A stretch of DNA of 23,983 nucleotides from Pleurobrachia bachei (taxonomy: Eukaryota; Ctenophora; Tentaculata; Cydippida; Pleurobrachiidae), in the NCBI GenBank assembly GCA_000695325.1, contig AVPN01001339.1:1-23983 (forward strand), written 5' to 3'. The notes below the pieces were generated by a model, which was not told the DNA's origin, did not search any database, and saw nothing but the letters and a program-made list of their open reading frames with translations. The translations under genes were made by a program, and so were the position numbers. Shown in pieces: positions 1-8,525 of the stretch. The stretch's first letter is position 1. The number at the start of each line of letters is the position of its first letter.

Positions 1-50
1 CAGAGCTGGCGAGAGTCTCGTCACGATATACACCGCGGGTACCGCGTACA
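1..50. repeat. 50-bp terminal direct repeat, left copy
   Basis: Bases 1-50 are identical, base for base, to bases 23934-23983. On the minus strand the copy begins TGTACGCGG, which also starts the putative LTR at 254. Either the sequence is circular (assembly overlap) and the two ends are one place, or these are the trimmed ends of two LTR copies. LTRs only 50 bp long are unlikely because promoter elements lie beyond the repeat. Confidence 0.95.
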
Positions 51-245
51 CTCCCACCCCGTAATTCTGGAGATAGCCGTCTGGGATTGGGTCTTTGGAA
101 AAGGTAGAGTAGTTTGGTCAAGCTACTCCGTTTCTGCCGCGGTTTATACTCCCATCCCGTAATTCTGGAGATAGCCGTCTGTGATTGGGTCTTTGAAAAA
201 GGTAGAGTAGTTCGGTCGAGCCACTCCGTTTCTGCCGCGGTTTAT
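50..245. repeat. Two 98-bp tandem repeats in U3
   Basis: Bases 50-147 and 148-245 are near-identical copies, both running from ACTCCCA-CCCGTAATTCTGG to TCTGCCGCGGTTTAT with a few substitutions. Each carries a CCGCGG palindrome. Tandem duplications of this size in U3 are typical of retroviral enhancers. The few differences show the duplication is not brand new. Confidence 0.9.
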
Positions 246-254
246 CCGCGTACA

Positions 255-265
255 CCCCTCTCCCT
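255..265 (-). other. Polypurine tract (PPT)
   Basis: Minus strand reads AGGGAGAGGGG directly followed by TGTACGCGG. An uninterrupted purine run abutting TG, just downstream of the last gene (Env), is the expected plus-strand primer site and marks the 3' LTR start. Confidence 0.6.
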
Positions 266-479
266 ACGAAAGCCAAGCTATCCGCTCCTCGCTCCCTTCA
301 ATAATCCAATATTACTAATTTCACTCTTTATCTATTTTTTCTTATCATTTCTAATATTTTTAACAGAGTCTTTAGCTTTTCTTAATTATTTCAACCTCTA
401 TAATTCACTTGTTATATTCTAAAACGTTTAAAACAGTGTTTCACAATGTCACTCTATCTCGTCTTTTCGTTTTATCATT
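266..479 (-). other. 3' UTR of Env, no gene seen
   Basis: About 210 bp between the Env stop and the PPT. It is AT-rich in the 300-430 part. Open frames on the plus strand through here are antisense shadows running into env. Confidence 0.5.
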
Positions 480-2741
480 TCACCTCGTCGTATTCTTTCG
501 ATGTACTATCGCTAGTGCTTGGTTCATCGTTGTCGGTTGGTGTTGTTGTCCTCGAAGTTGTGTTACTCGTCGAGGGGTGCTTTGTGCGATCGGTACTTGC
601 AATGGGATTTGTTCCAGTGTCAGGTCCAAATCTAGTTGGGCCGTTTGGTACGCTGCCTCTGGTTCGTTATCCTCTGTGTCCTCTAGAAATTGTGTTGTCT
701 CCTTGGTCTCATCTTTCTCTGATTCATCGTCTAGCGTTATGCTCCTCCTCTTTGATTCTCTTTTCACCTCCCCTTCGATTTCATCTTCGTTCCAATTCCT
801 CTTTCTTTTAACTGTATATCTCACTTGTTGTTTGTCTTCACCGATTTTAGCCGTCTTGTGCTTGGCCACCAGGTAGGTCACTATCCCCACTGTCCCCAGC
901 GTAGCTATCACCGTTGCTGCAATCGCCAAATAATCCGTTAGTTTCATTCCGCCGCGTATCTTTCCGGATTCCATTATCCCTTTTACTATCTGTTTCTGCT
1001 CGTGTACTATTGTTGCTAGATCACTAATGTTCTCTCTCTGGTGCGTCTCCCATCGTTGACTTATTATGTCTCTCCACTGGTCCGGGTTTGGTAATGTTGT
1101 GACCCTGATTTCATGTTCCTCCGGTGCCATGCTTCTCTCGTATTCTCCTACTATCACTCCTGCGTATTGTGATCTATTGAAGAATTTCGTCCTTGTCCTT
1201 CCCATGTCCACTCTTTTCCACACGTCGGGTGTCTTTATCATCGATGCTCTAACTTGTTCTGCGGTTCGTACCTGTAATCCTGCTCTATTCTCTCTAACTT
1301 GAGTACTGCATTTCTCTAGTCCAATTTTGCATTCCTCTTTGTTTGACAGGCACGATACTTCTCTCCTACCTGCTCCTGATCCTCCCCAGCACAAGTGGAG
1401 GTTAGCCTTTGTTTCGCAAATTGCTTCTTCCATTTCATAGAATTTGTTTTCTTCTTTATACACGACTGATGGTAGTTCGAACCTTCCGCATTGACTGTCG
1501 TTGAAAGCTACCCCCGTTTGTAGTACTCTGTATACCTCTTTGACACCTTGCGTTCCCAGGTCTGGGAAACTCAGCACCACGTGTATAGCGAATTGTCCCT
1601 CTCCCTGGCCATGGCTAACCACCGCCAGCAGTCCTAGTCGATATGCTAGTGCGATATTTTCGTTATACGCTGTTTTGGCCAGACTGGTGTCGTCTCTCAC
1701 CAGTTTCTCCATGTATTTCTTTGGAAATATGATGGGTGATATGTCCCCCACCTGACTCCCCGCTAGGACTCCTCGATACAGTTGTTGCATATAGTCTTTC
1801 CATTCCGAAAGTCTTCGTTGATTTAGAAGATGCCACACCGCCTGGTCGCTTCGACATTCTTGTCTTTCTATCCGCTGTTCCAAATGTTGACTCACTTCCA
1901 AAATTTTTCCGTTGAACTTGATCTGCTCCTTGTCAAATCTAGTTTGGTTGTTTTTGAACGCTTCGAATTCCTGCTGTATCTCATTCACATGTTTTTTCAG
2001 TTTCACTGTGGCCCATAAGTCATATCCCGCAGTTAATAAGCTTAGGCCAGTTCCTCCTCCTAGTAACCAATCTTTCACACCTCTTTTATTTATTCCCTTT
2101 TCTGTCGGTATGAGTGAGTTCAAGTTATCCCATGTTTTCTGCACAAATTTCCTGTTCTCACTATCTAGTTCTAGTAGGAGGGTTTCCTCCGCTGTTTTTG
2201 CTGCTGCTTCACACATTGCCTGTTTCGTATCGGCTTCGGCGAAACACTTCATTCCATATTCTCCGTAGTCCGTAGTTGCCCTTTCCATCTCGTCGTCTGT
2301 CAACTCCCGTGGTCGCAGTACACATTCAGTAGCCGTTACTCCAACTTGGAAGCAGAATGGGTCTAGTAAACATGTCTTAACGCATACGTTCGCCGGGATT
2401 CCTCCATCGTGTCGAATCCGTCTTAGTTCTGGGGCAAATGTCTTCCCCCTTTTCAGTCCAACCTTGCATGTTATCTGTCTGTCTCTTGTCCATTGGGTTA
2501 CCGCCTTGTTCACGCTCCCTGGACAAAGTTGATTGCATATCTCCATTTTGTCTATCGGGTCTTGTAATTTCAGGAAAATAGACCGGTAGTGGTTTCCATC
2601 TCGTCCCAGTAAAAATCCTACTGCCTCCATGGAAACTCCGGTATCTTCTCCAATAATTATTTCATCCATCATGTTATCACTCATACCAGCCTTAGATTTG
2701 TTTATCCATGCCAGTATTATAATTATCACGGTCCAATACAT
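480..2741 (-). CDS. env: Env, class I fusion glycoprotein (errantivirus/baculovirus F-like)
   Basis: 753-aa single-pass membrane glycoprotein, probably the membrane-fusion subunit. A hydrophobic signal peptide spans residues 1-17. A Cys-rich ectodomain (about 65-180) leads to a basic NKR at 218-220, a likely proprotein-cleavage site. Directly after it comes a Gly-rich hydrophobic stretch (GVKDWLLGGGTGLSLLTAGY, 221-240) and then a long heptad-rich helix (about 250-295). This cleavage site, fusion peptide, coiled-coil order is that of errantivirus Env and baculovirus F. A transmembrane segment lies at about 604-626, followed by an unusually long, charged tail of 127 residues. N-glycosylation sequons include NQT and NRS. 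It is the last gene before the PPT, the normal env place. A splice-acceptor-like TATATAG lies 2 nt before the ATG. The family assignment rests on architecture, not on alignment. Confidence 0.88.
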   Translation of the reverse strand: MYWTVIIIILAWINKSKAGMSDNMMDEIIIGEDTGVSMEAVGFLLGRDGNHYRSIFLKLQDPIDKMEICNQLCPGSVNKAVTQWTRDRQITCKVGLKRGKTFAPELRRIRHDGGIPANVCVKTCLLDPFCFQVGVTATECVLRPRELTDDEMERATTDYGEYGMKCFAEADTKQAMCEAAAKTAEETLLLELDSENRKFVQKTWDNLNSLIPTEKGINKRGVKDWLLGGGTGLSLLTAGYDLWATVKLKKHVNEIQQEFEAFKNNQTRFDKEQIKFNGKILEVSQHLEQRIERQECRSDQAVWHLLNQRRLSEWKDYMQQLYRGVLAGSQVGDISPIIFPKKYMEKLVRDDTSLAKTAYNENIALAYRLGLLAVVSHGQGEGQFAIHVVLSFPDLGTQGVKEVYRVLQTGVAFNDSQCGRFELPSVVYKEENKFYEMEEAICETKANLHLCWGGSGAGRREVSCLSNKEECKIGLEKCSTQVRENRAGLQVRTAEQVRASMIKTPDVWKRVDMGRTRTKFFNRSQYAGVIVGEYERSMAPEEHEIRVTTLPNPDQWRDIISQRWETHQRENISDLATIVHEQKQIVKGIMESGKIRGGMKLTDYLAIAATVIATLGTVGIVTYLVAKHKTAKIGEDKQQVRYTVKRKRNWNEDEIEGEVKRESKRRSITLDDESEKDETKETTQFLEDTEDNEPEAAYQTAQLDLDLTLEQIPLQVPIAQSTPRRVTQLRGQQHQPTTMNQALAIVHRKNTTR

Positions 2742-3147
2742 CGCTATATATGAAGAGATGTTGTTTAGTATTTATATAAGTAAAGTACTCGGAGGGGGCG
2801 GGGTTTCTAAGTGTGTGATACCGCGCTCCTACGTTGCGCAACGCTTCTCCTCGAGTCAGTTATTTATCTAGGGGGAGGGGGTTTGCCCTACATACTGAAA
2901 AGTCATACAGCGTATACTCTCGCGGTTTGAACTGACTCGAGACTTAATAGGCCTTGAATGGAAACGCGTATGGTCAAGGGGGTTGTTAAGTCCGGCCGGG
3001 GTCCCCTGATCAAACTGATTATTCGCATTCATTTACTTGCAATCGTCATTTTACAATCATATTTTTCAATATTTCACACATCTAACTTCACTATTCACAT
3101 ATCAATGTCCATGTCATCGTTAAGATTCATTATCTATTCATAGTTCA
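2742..3147. other. Intergenic region between the glycoprotein genes
   Basis: No ORF recognised. It holds a GC-box-like GGGGGCGGGG near 2795, a G-rich run at 2870-2882, and a 12-bp perfect inverted repeat (CTCGAGTCAGTT at 2850-2861, AACTGACTCGAG at 2930-2941) containing AP-1-like TGACTC half sites. A local promoter or RNA structure is possible. The part 3040-3147 is AT-rich without clear structure. Confidence 0.5.
2744..2750 (-). promoter_or_regulatory. 3' splice-site-like ATAG box before env
   Basis: Minus strand TATATAG, then CG and the ATG. Upstream are a branch-like ATACTAAAC and a pyrimidine run (ATCTCTTCAT). Predicted exon start is 2743. Confidence 0.55.
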
Positions 3148-4857
3148 CTAAGGTCCCCATACAACCTCTCCTTCTGAGCTCTCTTCTTCATCCTCCGAGT
3201 CTTCACTTTGTTCTCGTGATATATCACTTCTCCTCCGTGGTTGTCGTCTTGAGAACCATACGTTTCGTTTTCGTTGTTGTTTTTTCCATTTAATCTCCTT
3301 CAACTTATTTTCTCCTATCTTCCACATCCATTTTCCAATTGTTTGTGTTGTGTAGATTAGGCACACTATTCTCGTGAACCATAGCCACATCCAGTTTAGC
3401 ACCGCGTCCCAGGCTAGTGTTTTTAGTCCCACTAACTTCCATATCCCGTGGGGACTCTCGTTTATTTCCGGATCCCTTTCCCCTGGATGCGAGGTATCCC
3501 TCTCGTCTGTTATTCTATCCAGCTCTGTATTGCTCAACTCACTGTCGTCATATGCCCATTCGGCGTTCAGGAAGTCAATCATTGGGATCCCGCTGATGGC
3601 GTCATCCAGGGTTACCACTTTAGTCGTGTTTATCTCTTGTATACCATGTTGTGTATGGCTTTCTAGGCGGTTGTTTAGTTCCGTTGCTATCTCTTTTCCT
3701 AGGCAAGGTACCTCTGTTCCTCTTCTAGCAATGATGTTCGTATTAGGGTCCAGATATCCTTCTGTCCACTTAGTATCCTTTGGTAACCTATACTGTATAG
3801 GCACCTCCTTCCAACATCGATTTGTTTTATTCCCCCATCTCCATTCATTCACGTTTTGGCACGGGTACACCATAAGGTATTCCCCTGTATTTTTCGCTAT
3901 CAGTTTGTCGTATCCCAGTTTCAGCTGGGCGTATTTTGTAGGATTCCACGAGGATGCTACTATTTCATTTTTCCTCACCTGATTCCATATGTCACATAAG
4001 TACTCTAGTTTTGCTCTCGGTGACTTCATTGTTTCTGCCAGGTATTCTAACCTCGCATTTATTTCCTCTCGCAACGCCTCTATTCCATCTACATTCCCTA
4101 CGCGTTTCAATGTTTTGTTTTCGTTTCCCTTTTCCTCTATCTTCTCGATTCGAAACACTCCTGAGTCCCATGGGCCCTTTCCCTCTGTAACCGTTAGAAC
4201 CATTGCTAATTTCGGGATAAGTAAATGGTTTTCTGTTGCTACGGCTGAATACCGTCCCTGTAGGTTGTACTCCTCTTCCTCGATCTCTTCTGGAGTCCAT
4301 CTTAGGTACATTCCATCTTTTGCCCTACACCTACCCTTTCCATAGGTGCATCCATGGAAACTTGTTAGGTCTGTTCGTCCGGGTTGTCCGTGCCGTTTCA
4401 CTATCGCCCCTTCGTAGTGTAAGCACTCCATCACTACAGTTGTCTTTGTCTTCATCCATTCCCCTGGGCATTTAAAGTCCTTTCCGTCCGAACTCAATGT
4501 GGTATATCCGTCCGAGTTAACGCAGCTTCCTTGTCTAAAGAGGGTGTCCACCGTATCCTGTGGGAGTATTTCATATGTCTTCTTCTTCAATACCTCCTTG
4601 TCGCCTAGGAACCCCACTTTGGTGGTGCACGTCCTGCGGATGATTTTTACCCCCTTTATCTTTCCAGTATACTCTTTGATATTTTTCTTCCATAGTTTAA
4701 TCTCCCAACTGTCAAACTTCTCTTCATCACAATTGAGCAGAGGCGGTAATTTGTATATAGCGCCTCCTCTTTTATCTTGGCATATTCTTGGGCTCTCCAT
4801 CTCCTTTGCCAGTATTGTTGTTGCCAACCCCACCATTAATATCATTCTAGCTGTCAT
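3148..4857 (-). CDS. Second glycoprotein, attachment-like, family not recognised
   Basis: 569-aa type I membrane protein. Residues 1-17 form a signal peptide (hydrophobic MILMVGLATTILA). The ectodomain has many Cys (first near the PRICQDKRGGAIYKLPPLLNC segment) and sequons such as NKT and NTT. A membrane segment rich in Trp and hydrophobics lies at about 482-503. The 66-residue tail has a basic patch (KWKKQQRKR) and an acidic end (EDSEDEEESSE). There is no obvious furin site plus fusion peptide, in contrast to the downstream 753-aa protein, so a receptor-binding partner is a reasonable inference; it could also be an independent fusogen of another class. ATG lies 2 nt after a CTATAG acceptor-like box. 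I do not recognise the family. Confidence 0.82.
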   Translation of the reverse strand: MTARMILMVGLATTILAKEMESPRICQDKRGGAIYKLPPLLNCDEEKFDSWEIKLWKKNIKEYTGKIKGVKIIRRTCTTKVGFLGDKEVLKKKTYEILPQDTVDTLFRQGSCVNSDGYTTLSSDGKDFKCPGEWMKTKTTVVMECLHYEGAIVKRHGQPGRTDLTSFHGCTYGKGRCRAKDGMYLRWTPEEIEEEEYNLQGRYSAVATENHLLIPKLAMVLTVTEGKGPWDSGVFRIEKIEEKGNENKTLKRVGNVDGIEALREEINARLEYLAETMKSPRAKLEYLCDIWNQVRKNEIVASSWNPTKYAQLKLGYDKLIAKNTGEYLMVYPCQNVNEWRWGNKTNRCWKEVPIQYRLPKDTKWTEGYLDPNTNIIARRGTEVPCLGKEIATELNNRLESHTQHGIQEINTTKVVTLDDAISGIPMIDFLNAEWAYDDSELSNTELDRITDERDTSHPGERDPEINESPHGIWKLVGLKTLAWDAVLNWMWLWFTRIVCLIYTTQTIGKWMWKIGENKLKEIKWKKQQRKRNVWFSRRQPRRRSDISREQSEDSEDEEESSEGEVVWGP

Positions 4858-4859
4858 GC

Positions 4860-4865
4860 CTATAG
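4860..4865 (-). promoter_or_regulatory. 3' splice-site-like ATAG box before 569-aa glycoprotein
   Basis: Minus strand CTATAG, then GC and ATG. A second candidate acceptor (TTCTAATTGTCAG) ends at 4904, preceded by a T-rich run. Confidence 0.55.
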
Positions 4866-5124
4866 GGATAGTTTTGTTGTAATACGATCAGTGTGTGTTT
4901 GTTCTGACAATTAGAACAATGAAACAACCCCCAACTTATTTAATCTTTCAAAAATTTACTTTACATTTTAATCTTTCAATATAACGGCTTTTTAAAATCT
5001 CACCCGATTTTTCCGTTGTCTCTTTCACGGTCGCCACTATAGCCATGGCGACTCACTTATTAAAATTATTTGATCATATTAGTAAAACTTCACTGTGGAT
5101 ATATTTATAACTATTCGTCTCTCC

Positions 5125-6318
5125 TCACTTGTCCGTGAGTGTGGATTGCAGCATAGTCATCATTGAAAGTCCTATTTCTTTTTTCCACCTCCTCCGGACT
5201 CTGTATTTTATGTTCCTTAACCGGCATTTTTCTCTCTGAGCTGCAATATTGCGTTTCTTCTGGCGTTGCTGCTTATTGCTTTGTTCAAATCCTTCCAATG
5301 TTCTTAGTATTTCGGCTGATACCGATATAGTCGCTCTTCCTCCCACGTGTACTATTATTTCCGTCTCTGAGTTGATTCCTAGTGGGGTTTCATCTTCGCC
5401 CGTGATCATCTCAACGTCTTTCATCGGTACCCTGGTACCCTGCTTCATTCTCGTGATCTCCACTTTTAGTTCTTCTTTCTTCATTTCTCTCCCATCTTCT
5501 ATTGCTTCCCCAAGGGTTATATTCTCCATCTCCATAACGAATCTGTTCATTCTTGCTTCGCTAATGTTTTCTGTCCGTCTGCAGACTTCTTCCTCTTCAT
5601 CTCTTGACAGTATCCAATCCACCCATTCTTCCGTTGTTAAATGTGGTCTTTCCATTTCTTTGCTCTCGTAGACTTCCTCCCTACATTTCCCCAATACCAG
5701 AACCGAATCTTCTATCCTGGGTTCTTCCATCTTCATCAACGTCTCCCTGCAACTTGTAGTGTCGCCATCCCCCCGTTCGTCTGTGCCGTCCCACTCCATA
5801 TCTCTTGATAAAGGATGGCCTTCCTCTGGTTCCATCTTTGCTTCTAAGAGATGTACCAACCAGTCCGGATAATTCTCATCTTCCTCCGATCCTGTTTCTT
5901 GTTGATTTCCTAGGAAAGGAGATATCTCTGAGCTACTGTCCTTATGAGTAGTTGAAAGAGGTAAGGTTGTCATTTCTCCCACCTCTGGGCAATGCAAAGT
6001 TTGACCTCCCTCAACCCACTCCTCCATAGGTTCCTCTCCTTCAAAATATTCCTGGGAGGCTTGTGGGCCCGATAGTGAGTTGTGGGAGTTGCATGATGCG
6101 TGAACTGGTGATAGTGTCAATCTGCCCAATGCCTTCGATGTCTCTTCCTCCATTTGTTCAATAGCGATGCCAGGCAAGACTGGTCTATCCGTTCCCGCTA
6201 TCACGTAATTGGGTGTCGAAGGTCGACTTCTTTCCGGGTGATATGGGTCGTATACAGAACTATCAGGTACATCTGTTGTTGGAGCTGTCTGCCAGGTCAT
6301 ATTCTCTATTTCTTTCAT
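5125..6318 (-). CDS. Acidic protein with C-terminal bZIP/ARM-like basic region
   Basis: 397-aa soluble protein. Most of it is acidic, Ser/Thr/Pro-rich and low in structure (for example EEEEVCRRTE, MEWDGTDERGDGD), like a transactivation domain. The last 50 residues (348-397) change sharply to a strongly basic helix: KKRNIAAQREKCRLRN then IKYRVRRRWKKE, followed by a short Leu/Met/Ile end. This resembles a bZIP basic region (the RNIAA and N-x7-R patterns occur) but the zipper is at most two turns, so an arginine-rich RNA-binding motif of the Rev/Rex kind is an alternative. Nuclear localisation is expected either way. By position, between pol and env with its own acceptor box (ATATAG, 3 nt before ATG), it fits a viral regulator. 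Function is inferred. Confidence 0.8.
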   Translation of the reverse strand: MKEIENMTWQTAPTTDVPDSSVYDPYHPERSRPSTPNYVIAGTDRPVLPGIAIEQMEEETSKALGRLTLSPVHASCNSHNSLSGPQASQEYFEGEEPMEEWVEGGQTLHCPEVGEMTTLPLSTTHKDSSSEISPFLGNQQETGSEEDENYPDWLVHLLEAKMEPEEGHPLSRDMEWDGTDERGDGDTTSCRETLMKMEEPRIEDSVLVLGKCREEVYESKEMERPHLTTEEWVDWILSRDEEEEVCRRTENISEARMNRFVMEMENITLGEAIEDGREMKKEELKVEITRMKQGTRVPMKDVEMITGEDETPLGINSETEIIVHVGGRATISVSAEILRTLEGFEQSNKQQRQKKRNIAAQREKCRLRNIKYRVRRRWKKEIGLSMMTMLQSTLTDK

Positions 6319-6321
6319 TCG

Positions 6322-6327
6322 CTATAT
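6322..6327 (-). promoter_or_regulatory. 3' splice-site-like ATAG box before 397-aa gene
   Basis: Minus strand ATATAG, then CGA and ATG. CTCTTAAT lies just upstream, with an ACAAAT/ATAACA stretch as a possible branch region. Confidence 0.5.
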
Positions 6328-6514
6328 TAAGAGTTCATTTGTTATTATTTTCAACTACTATCCCACATATTTACAATATACTTTAAATGTAGGTATAATA
6401 AATACAACGCAATTCCTTACTAGGTGGGTAATGTTATCAATACTACTTCACACATATTCTATATCTTCTAACACACTATTGTCTGTTTCACTTTCTATCT
6501 TGTTCCACTCCAAC

Positions 6515-6655
6515 TTAGATGGTTGAGGTACAGATTCGTAAGCAGTAACATAATATGCAGGCCAAGTATATTCCTCCTAACAGTATTCCTGTTATTTTTA
6601 TCATCTCCCACGGGAAGTCACACCCTTCCATTTCATTACTCATTGTACAATTCAT
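6515..6655 (-). CDS. Putative 46-aa membrane peptide
   Basis: Short ORF starting MNCTMSNEMEGCDFPWEM, with an N-glycosylation sequon (NCT) at residues 2-4. A hydrophobic stretch follows (about 18-38, IKITGILLGGIYLACILCYC), ending in LRICTSTI and a stop. It is compatible with a small N-out membrane protein (viroporin- or E5-like in size); function unknown. Two AGs just upstream (TGCTAG at 6664 and CTAAAG 2 nt before the ATG) could be splice acceptors. In the +1 frame an open stretch (6576-6448) overlaps its end and codes an acidic, Tyr-containing sequence that looks like a cytoplasmic tail, so the gene may be longer through splicing, frameshift or an indel. Confidence 0.42.
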   Translation of the reverse strand: MNCTMSNEMEGCDFPWEMIKITGILLGGIYLACILCYCLRICTSTI

Positions 6656-7206
6656 TTCTTTAGCTAGCACGAGGAAATGGATTATCGGTAACCGGTCAAT
6701 TTGACATATTGTTCATTCATACTAAATAACGATATAAAACGACTATCTTTGACAGTTACAGCAACTCTTCTATCTATAATGCTCTCTTTTTGGAGCGTGC
6801 TCGAGCAAACGTGCGCGGCGCTCCCTCTCAGTCACGTGACTAGCACGTTACTAGCACACCCTTTCGTACGAAATATAGGGGGAGAGCGTGTTGTAGAGAG
6901 CGCACGAAGCCATGGTTAGTATTTCATTTTCATTTTCTCGTAAAGAAAACGCGCAGGGGATAGGACAGCACGCTCCGAAAATGCCGCATTACACACATAG
7001 TCAATATTTTACAGTTTTACAGCGTCTTTCGACTTCTCATTTTCTTTTCTACCCTCTGTGTTTTCACTTCGGTCGCAGAAGTTATCGAACAAATTTTTTA
7101 AAATATATTACCTTATTCACATATTTCGCGGTATAAACACACATTGATTGGATTTAGTAAACTAGCTGTCTACTTTAGATTGTAACGTCTCAAGTTTTTA
7201 TAATGT
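6656..7206. other. Non-coding stretch with promoter-like motifs
   Basis: No convincing ORF. It has a 10-bp palindrome GTCACGTGAC at 6831-6840 (E-box/CACGTG type), two ACTAGCAC/CTAGCAC copies next to it (6840-6860), CTCGAGC, and a plus-strand TATAAAA near 6732. The GC-richer core 6790-6910 stands out from AT-rich flanks. An internal promoter or enhancer is possible. The right end (7139-7206) is a copy of the block at 7963-8036. Confidence 0.4.
6831..6840. promoter_or_regulatory. CACGTG palindrome (E-box)
   Basis: Perfect 10-bp palindrome GTCACGTGAC, a bHLH or bZIP type binding site, lying in the GC-richer island between two accessory genes. Confidence 0.4.
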
Positions 7207-7216
7207 TCACAATGTC
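7139..7216. repeat. Intergenic repeat, copy 1
   Basis: Similar to 7963-8036: both run from ACACATTG through TCTACTTTAG and TAACG to TGTTCACAATGTC. This copy overlaps the last codons of the 166-aa gene (stop at 7207). Confidence 0.7.
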
Positions 7217-7707
7217 TTTCCCTCGCTTCTCTCTGCTCTTTCTCTCTCTCTCACGTTCTCTAATCCCATTGTCGAGGTCCAGAAATCTCCCTGTTCTGGG
7301 TACTTATATTGCTCGAACAGTCCCACAAGGGTCTTGTCGTGGTTGGAGTGATAACTTGTTGTCTCTTCTTCTTCAGCATTATTAATCCCGATCGAATTGT
7401 TCAAGGCGTGTTTTGCAGTTTCCCATCTGGGTAGTGTTTTCACTACTCTCTTTGTCAGTTCCTGACTCCTCTCCTCAGCTCTATAATCGTCCTGTGTTAC
7501 CTTCCGTACAGTAGTTTGACTTTGGCCATTTTCTTTCATTCTCTTTGTCTTCACCGACTTGCGAACAAATTTTCTCAATTTCCGTTCATGAACATAATTC
7601 GTTCTCAATATGTCCTCTATTCTCGGGTCTGGTCCTTTTTCCTTTCTTTCAGCTCTCAATCTTTTCCTCTCCTCATTTCGTAGATGTAGTTGTCTCTCGC
7701 TTGCCAT
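7207..7707 (-). CDS. Small basic protein, unknown
   Basis: 166 aa. The N-terminal 60 residues are strongly basic and helical (RNEERKRLRAERKEKG, then RKLRKFVRKSVKTKRMK), suggesting nucleic-acid binding or nuclear localisation. The rest is polar, with a RERERAERSEGKTL end. No family recognised. The ATG lies 3 nt after an acceptor-like CCTTAG, and ATGG gives a good initiation context. Its 3' end overlaps a repeat found again upstream of it. It sits in a run of accessory genes that each have their own acceptor-like leader. Confidence 0.65.
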   Translation of the reverse strand: MASERQLHLRNEERKRLRAERKEKGPDPRIEDILRTNYVHERKLRKFVRKSVKTKRMKENGQSQTTVRKVTQDDYRAEERSQELTKRVVKTLPRWETAKHALNNSIGINNAEEEETTSYHSNHDKTLVGLFEQYKYPEQGDFWTSTMGLENVRERERAERSEGKTL

Positions 7708-7710
7708 GGG

Positions 7711-7714
7711 CTAA
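7711..7714 (-). promoter_or_regulatory. Acceptor-like TTAG before 166-aa gene
   Basis: Minus strand ACCTTAG, then CCC and ATG. Branch-like CCTAAAAC lies about 20 nt upstream. Confidence 0.4.
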
Positions 7715-7962
7715 GGTTTGACAGTTTTAGGCTCGTGATAAATTGAGTATTGTTATCGATATTATAATAGCTATCACTAGCCCAATACATGGATCAGTGA
7801 CAACAAGAAGAAAGACCACTGATACTGGCGATAAGACATGAAAAACACGCAGGGTTTAGGGCTGGGTTAAAACGTTGTTTATGAACATCAGCAGTATCTA
7901 GATCATAATGGATTACTTCAGGCATAAAGAGTTATGATCACTATCGACAATTATTTCAAATA

Positions 7963-8036
7963 ACACATTGGTACCAGTAAAATAGTTTTCTACTTTAGTA
8001 TATAACGGCTTAAATTTCTAGAGTGTTCACAATGTC
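7963..8036. repeat. Intergenic repeat, copy 2
   Basis: Diverged copy of 7139-7216. It lies upstream (in gene sense) of the 166-aa gene, so one copy flanks each end of that gene region. Confidence 0.7.
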
Positions 8037-8525
8037 AAAAAATACCAAATACTCTCATTAAATTCAACAGGGTAGCTCAGTACGGGTATTTACCCATACC
8101 TCATCACCCCTACATCAGCATCCACTCATTACTACAGGGCCACATTGAATTCTTAAAAGCTCTGGTCCAGGAAGTCATCCTTCCGCGTAATTTCAAAGTC
8201 CGAATAATAACTCTTGTGTTTAGAATCTTGGTGGCGCTACGTCGAAGGTTTCCGAGAAGGTGAAGAGGTAAGGAAGGCGATCACCGAGAGATGGCGAACG
8301 TATGTGGCTTTGCCAACTTCCTCCAGTGCAAGGATGGAGTTCACCTGTTTACCATTTAAGGGCCGCGTTGTCCCTCAAAGTCTGTCTTGTGCGGAAGGAA
8401 ATAGCAGTACCGGGCCTCTACAGCCCTAACCACTGAACAGTCTCATTGCGTTCTTCTGGGAGGGGAGACTCCAGGCAAGTTATGGATAGCGATAGTGAAC
8501 CCAGTACCAGGAACTATGAGGTTCA
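8037..8525. other. Gap without a convincing gene
   Basis: No minus-strand ORF. An ATG-less plus frame (8214-8429) overlaps an exon-like piece: acceptor-like TTGTGTTTAG ending at about 8222 and a donor-like GAAGAG-GTAAGG near 8268. This could be an upstream exon of a plus-strand transcript, but nothing confirms it. A tRNA A-box-like TAGCTCAGTACGG occurs at 8073-8085 without a B box. Confidence 0.35.

Larger units (their letters stand above)
1..254 (-). repeat. 3' LTR start (U3 segment)
   Basis: In element sense this stretch follows a polypurine tract and begins TGTACGCGG, fitting the TG that opens LTRs. It holds two 98-bp tandem repeats and then runs into the terminal 50 bp. If the ends are joined, U3 continues at 23933 through the enhancer repeats to the TATA box near 23615, giving a U3 of roughly 600 bp. 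The LTR end and its CA were not located. Boundaries are inferred from PPT plus TG only. Confidence 0.55.

Noticed and set aside
409-876. 155-codon plus-strand frame
   Set aside because: Antisense of the Env cytoplasmic tail; Cys/Ser-rich without recognisable features.
3374-3982. 202-codon plus-strand frame
   Set aside because: Exact antisense shadow of the 569-aa glycoprotein gene, with Ser/Phe-rich composition typical of shadows and no splice or domain signals.
8073-8085. tRNA A-box-like sequence, possible tRNA or SINE
   Set aside because: No B box (GGTTCGANTCC) at the expected distance and no cloverleaf seen.
8214-8429. 71-codon plus-strand frame with donor-like GTAAGG inside
   Set aside because: No ATG start, no recognisable sequence; the exon-like edges are weak, and phase does not match exon A of the antisense gene.
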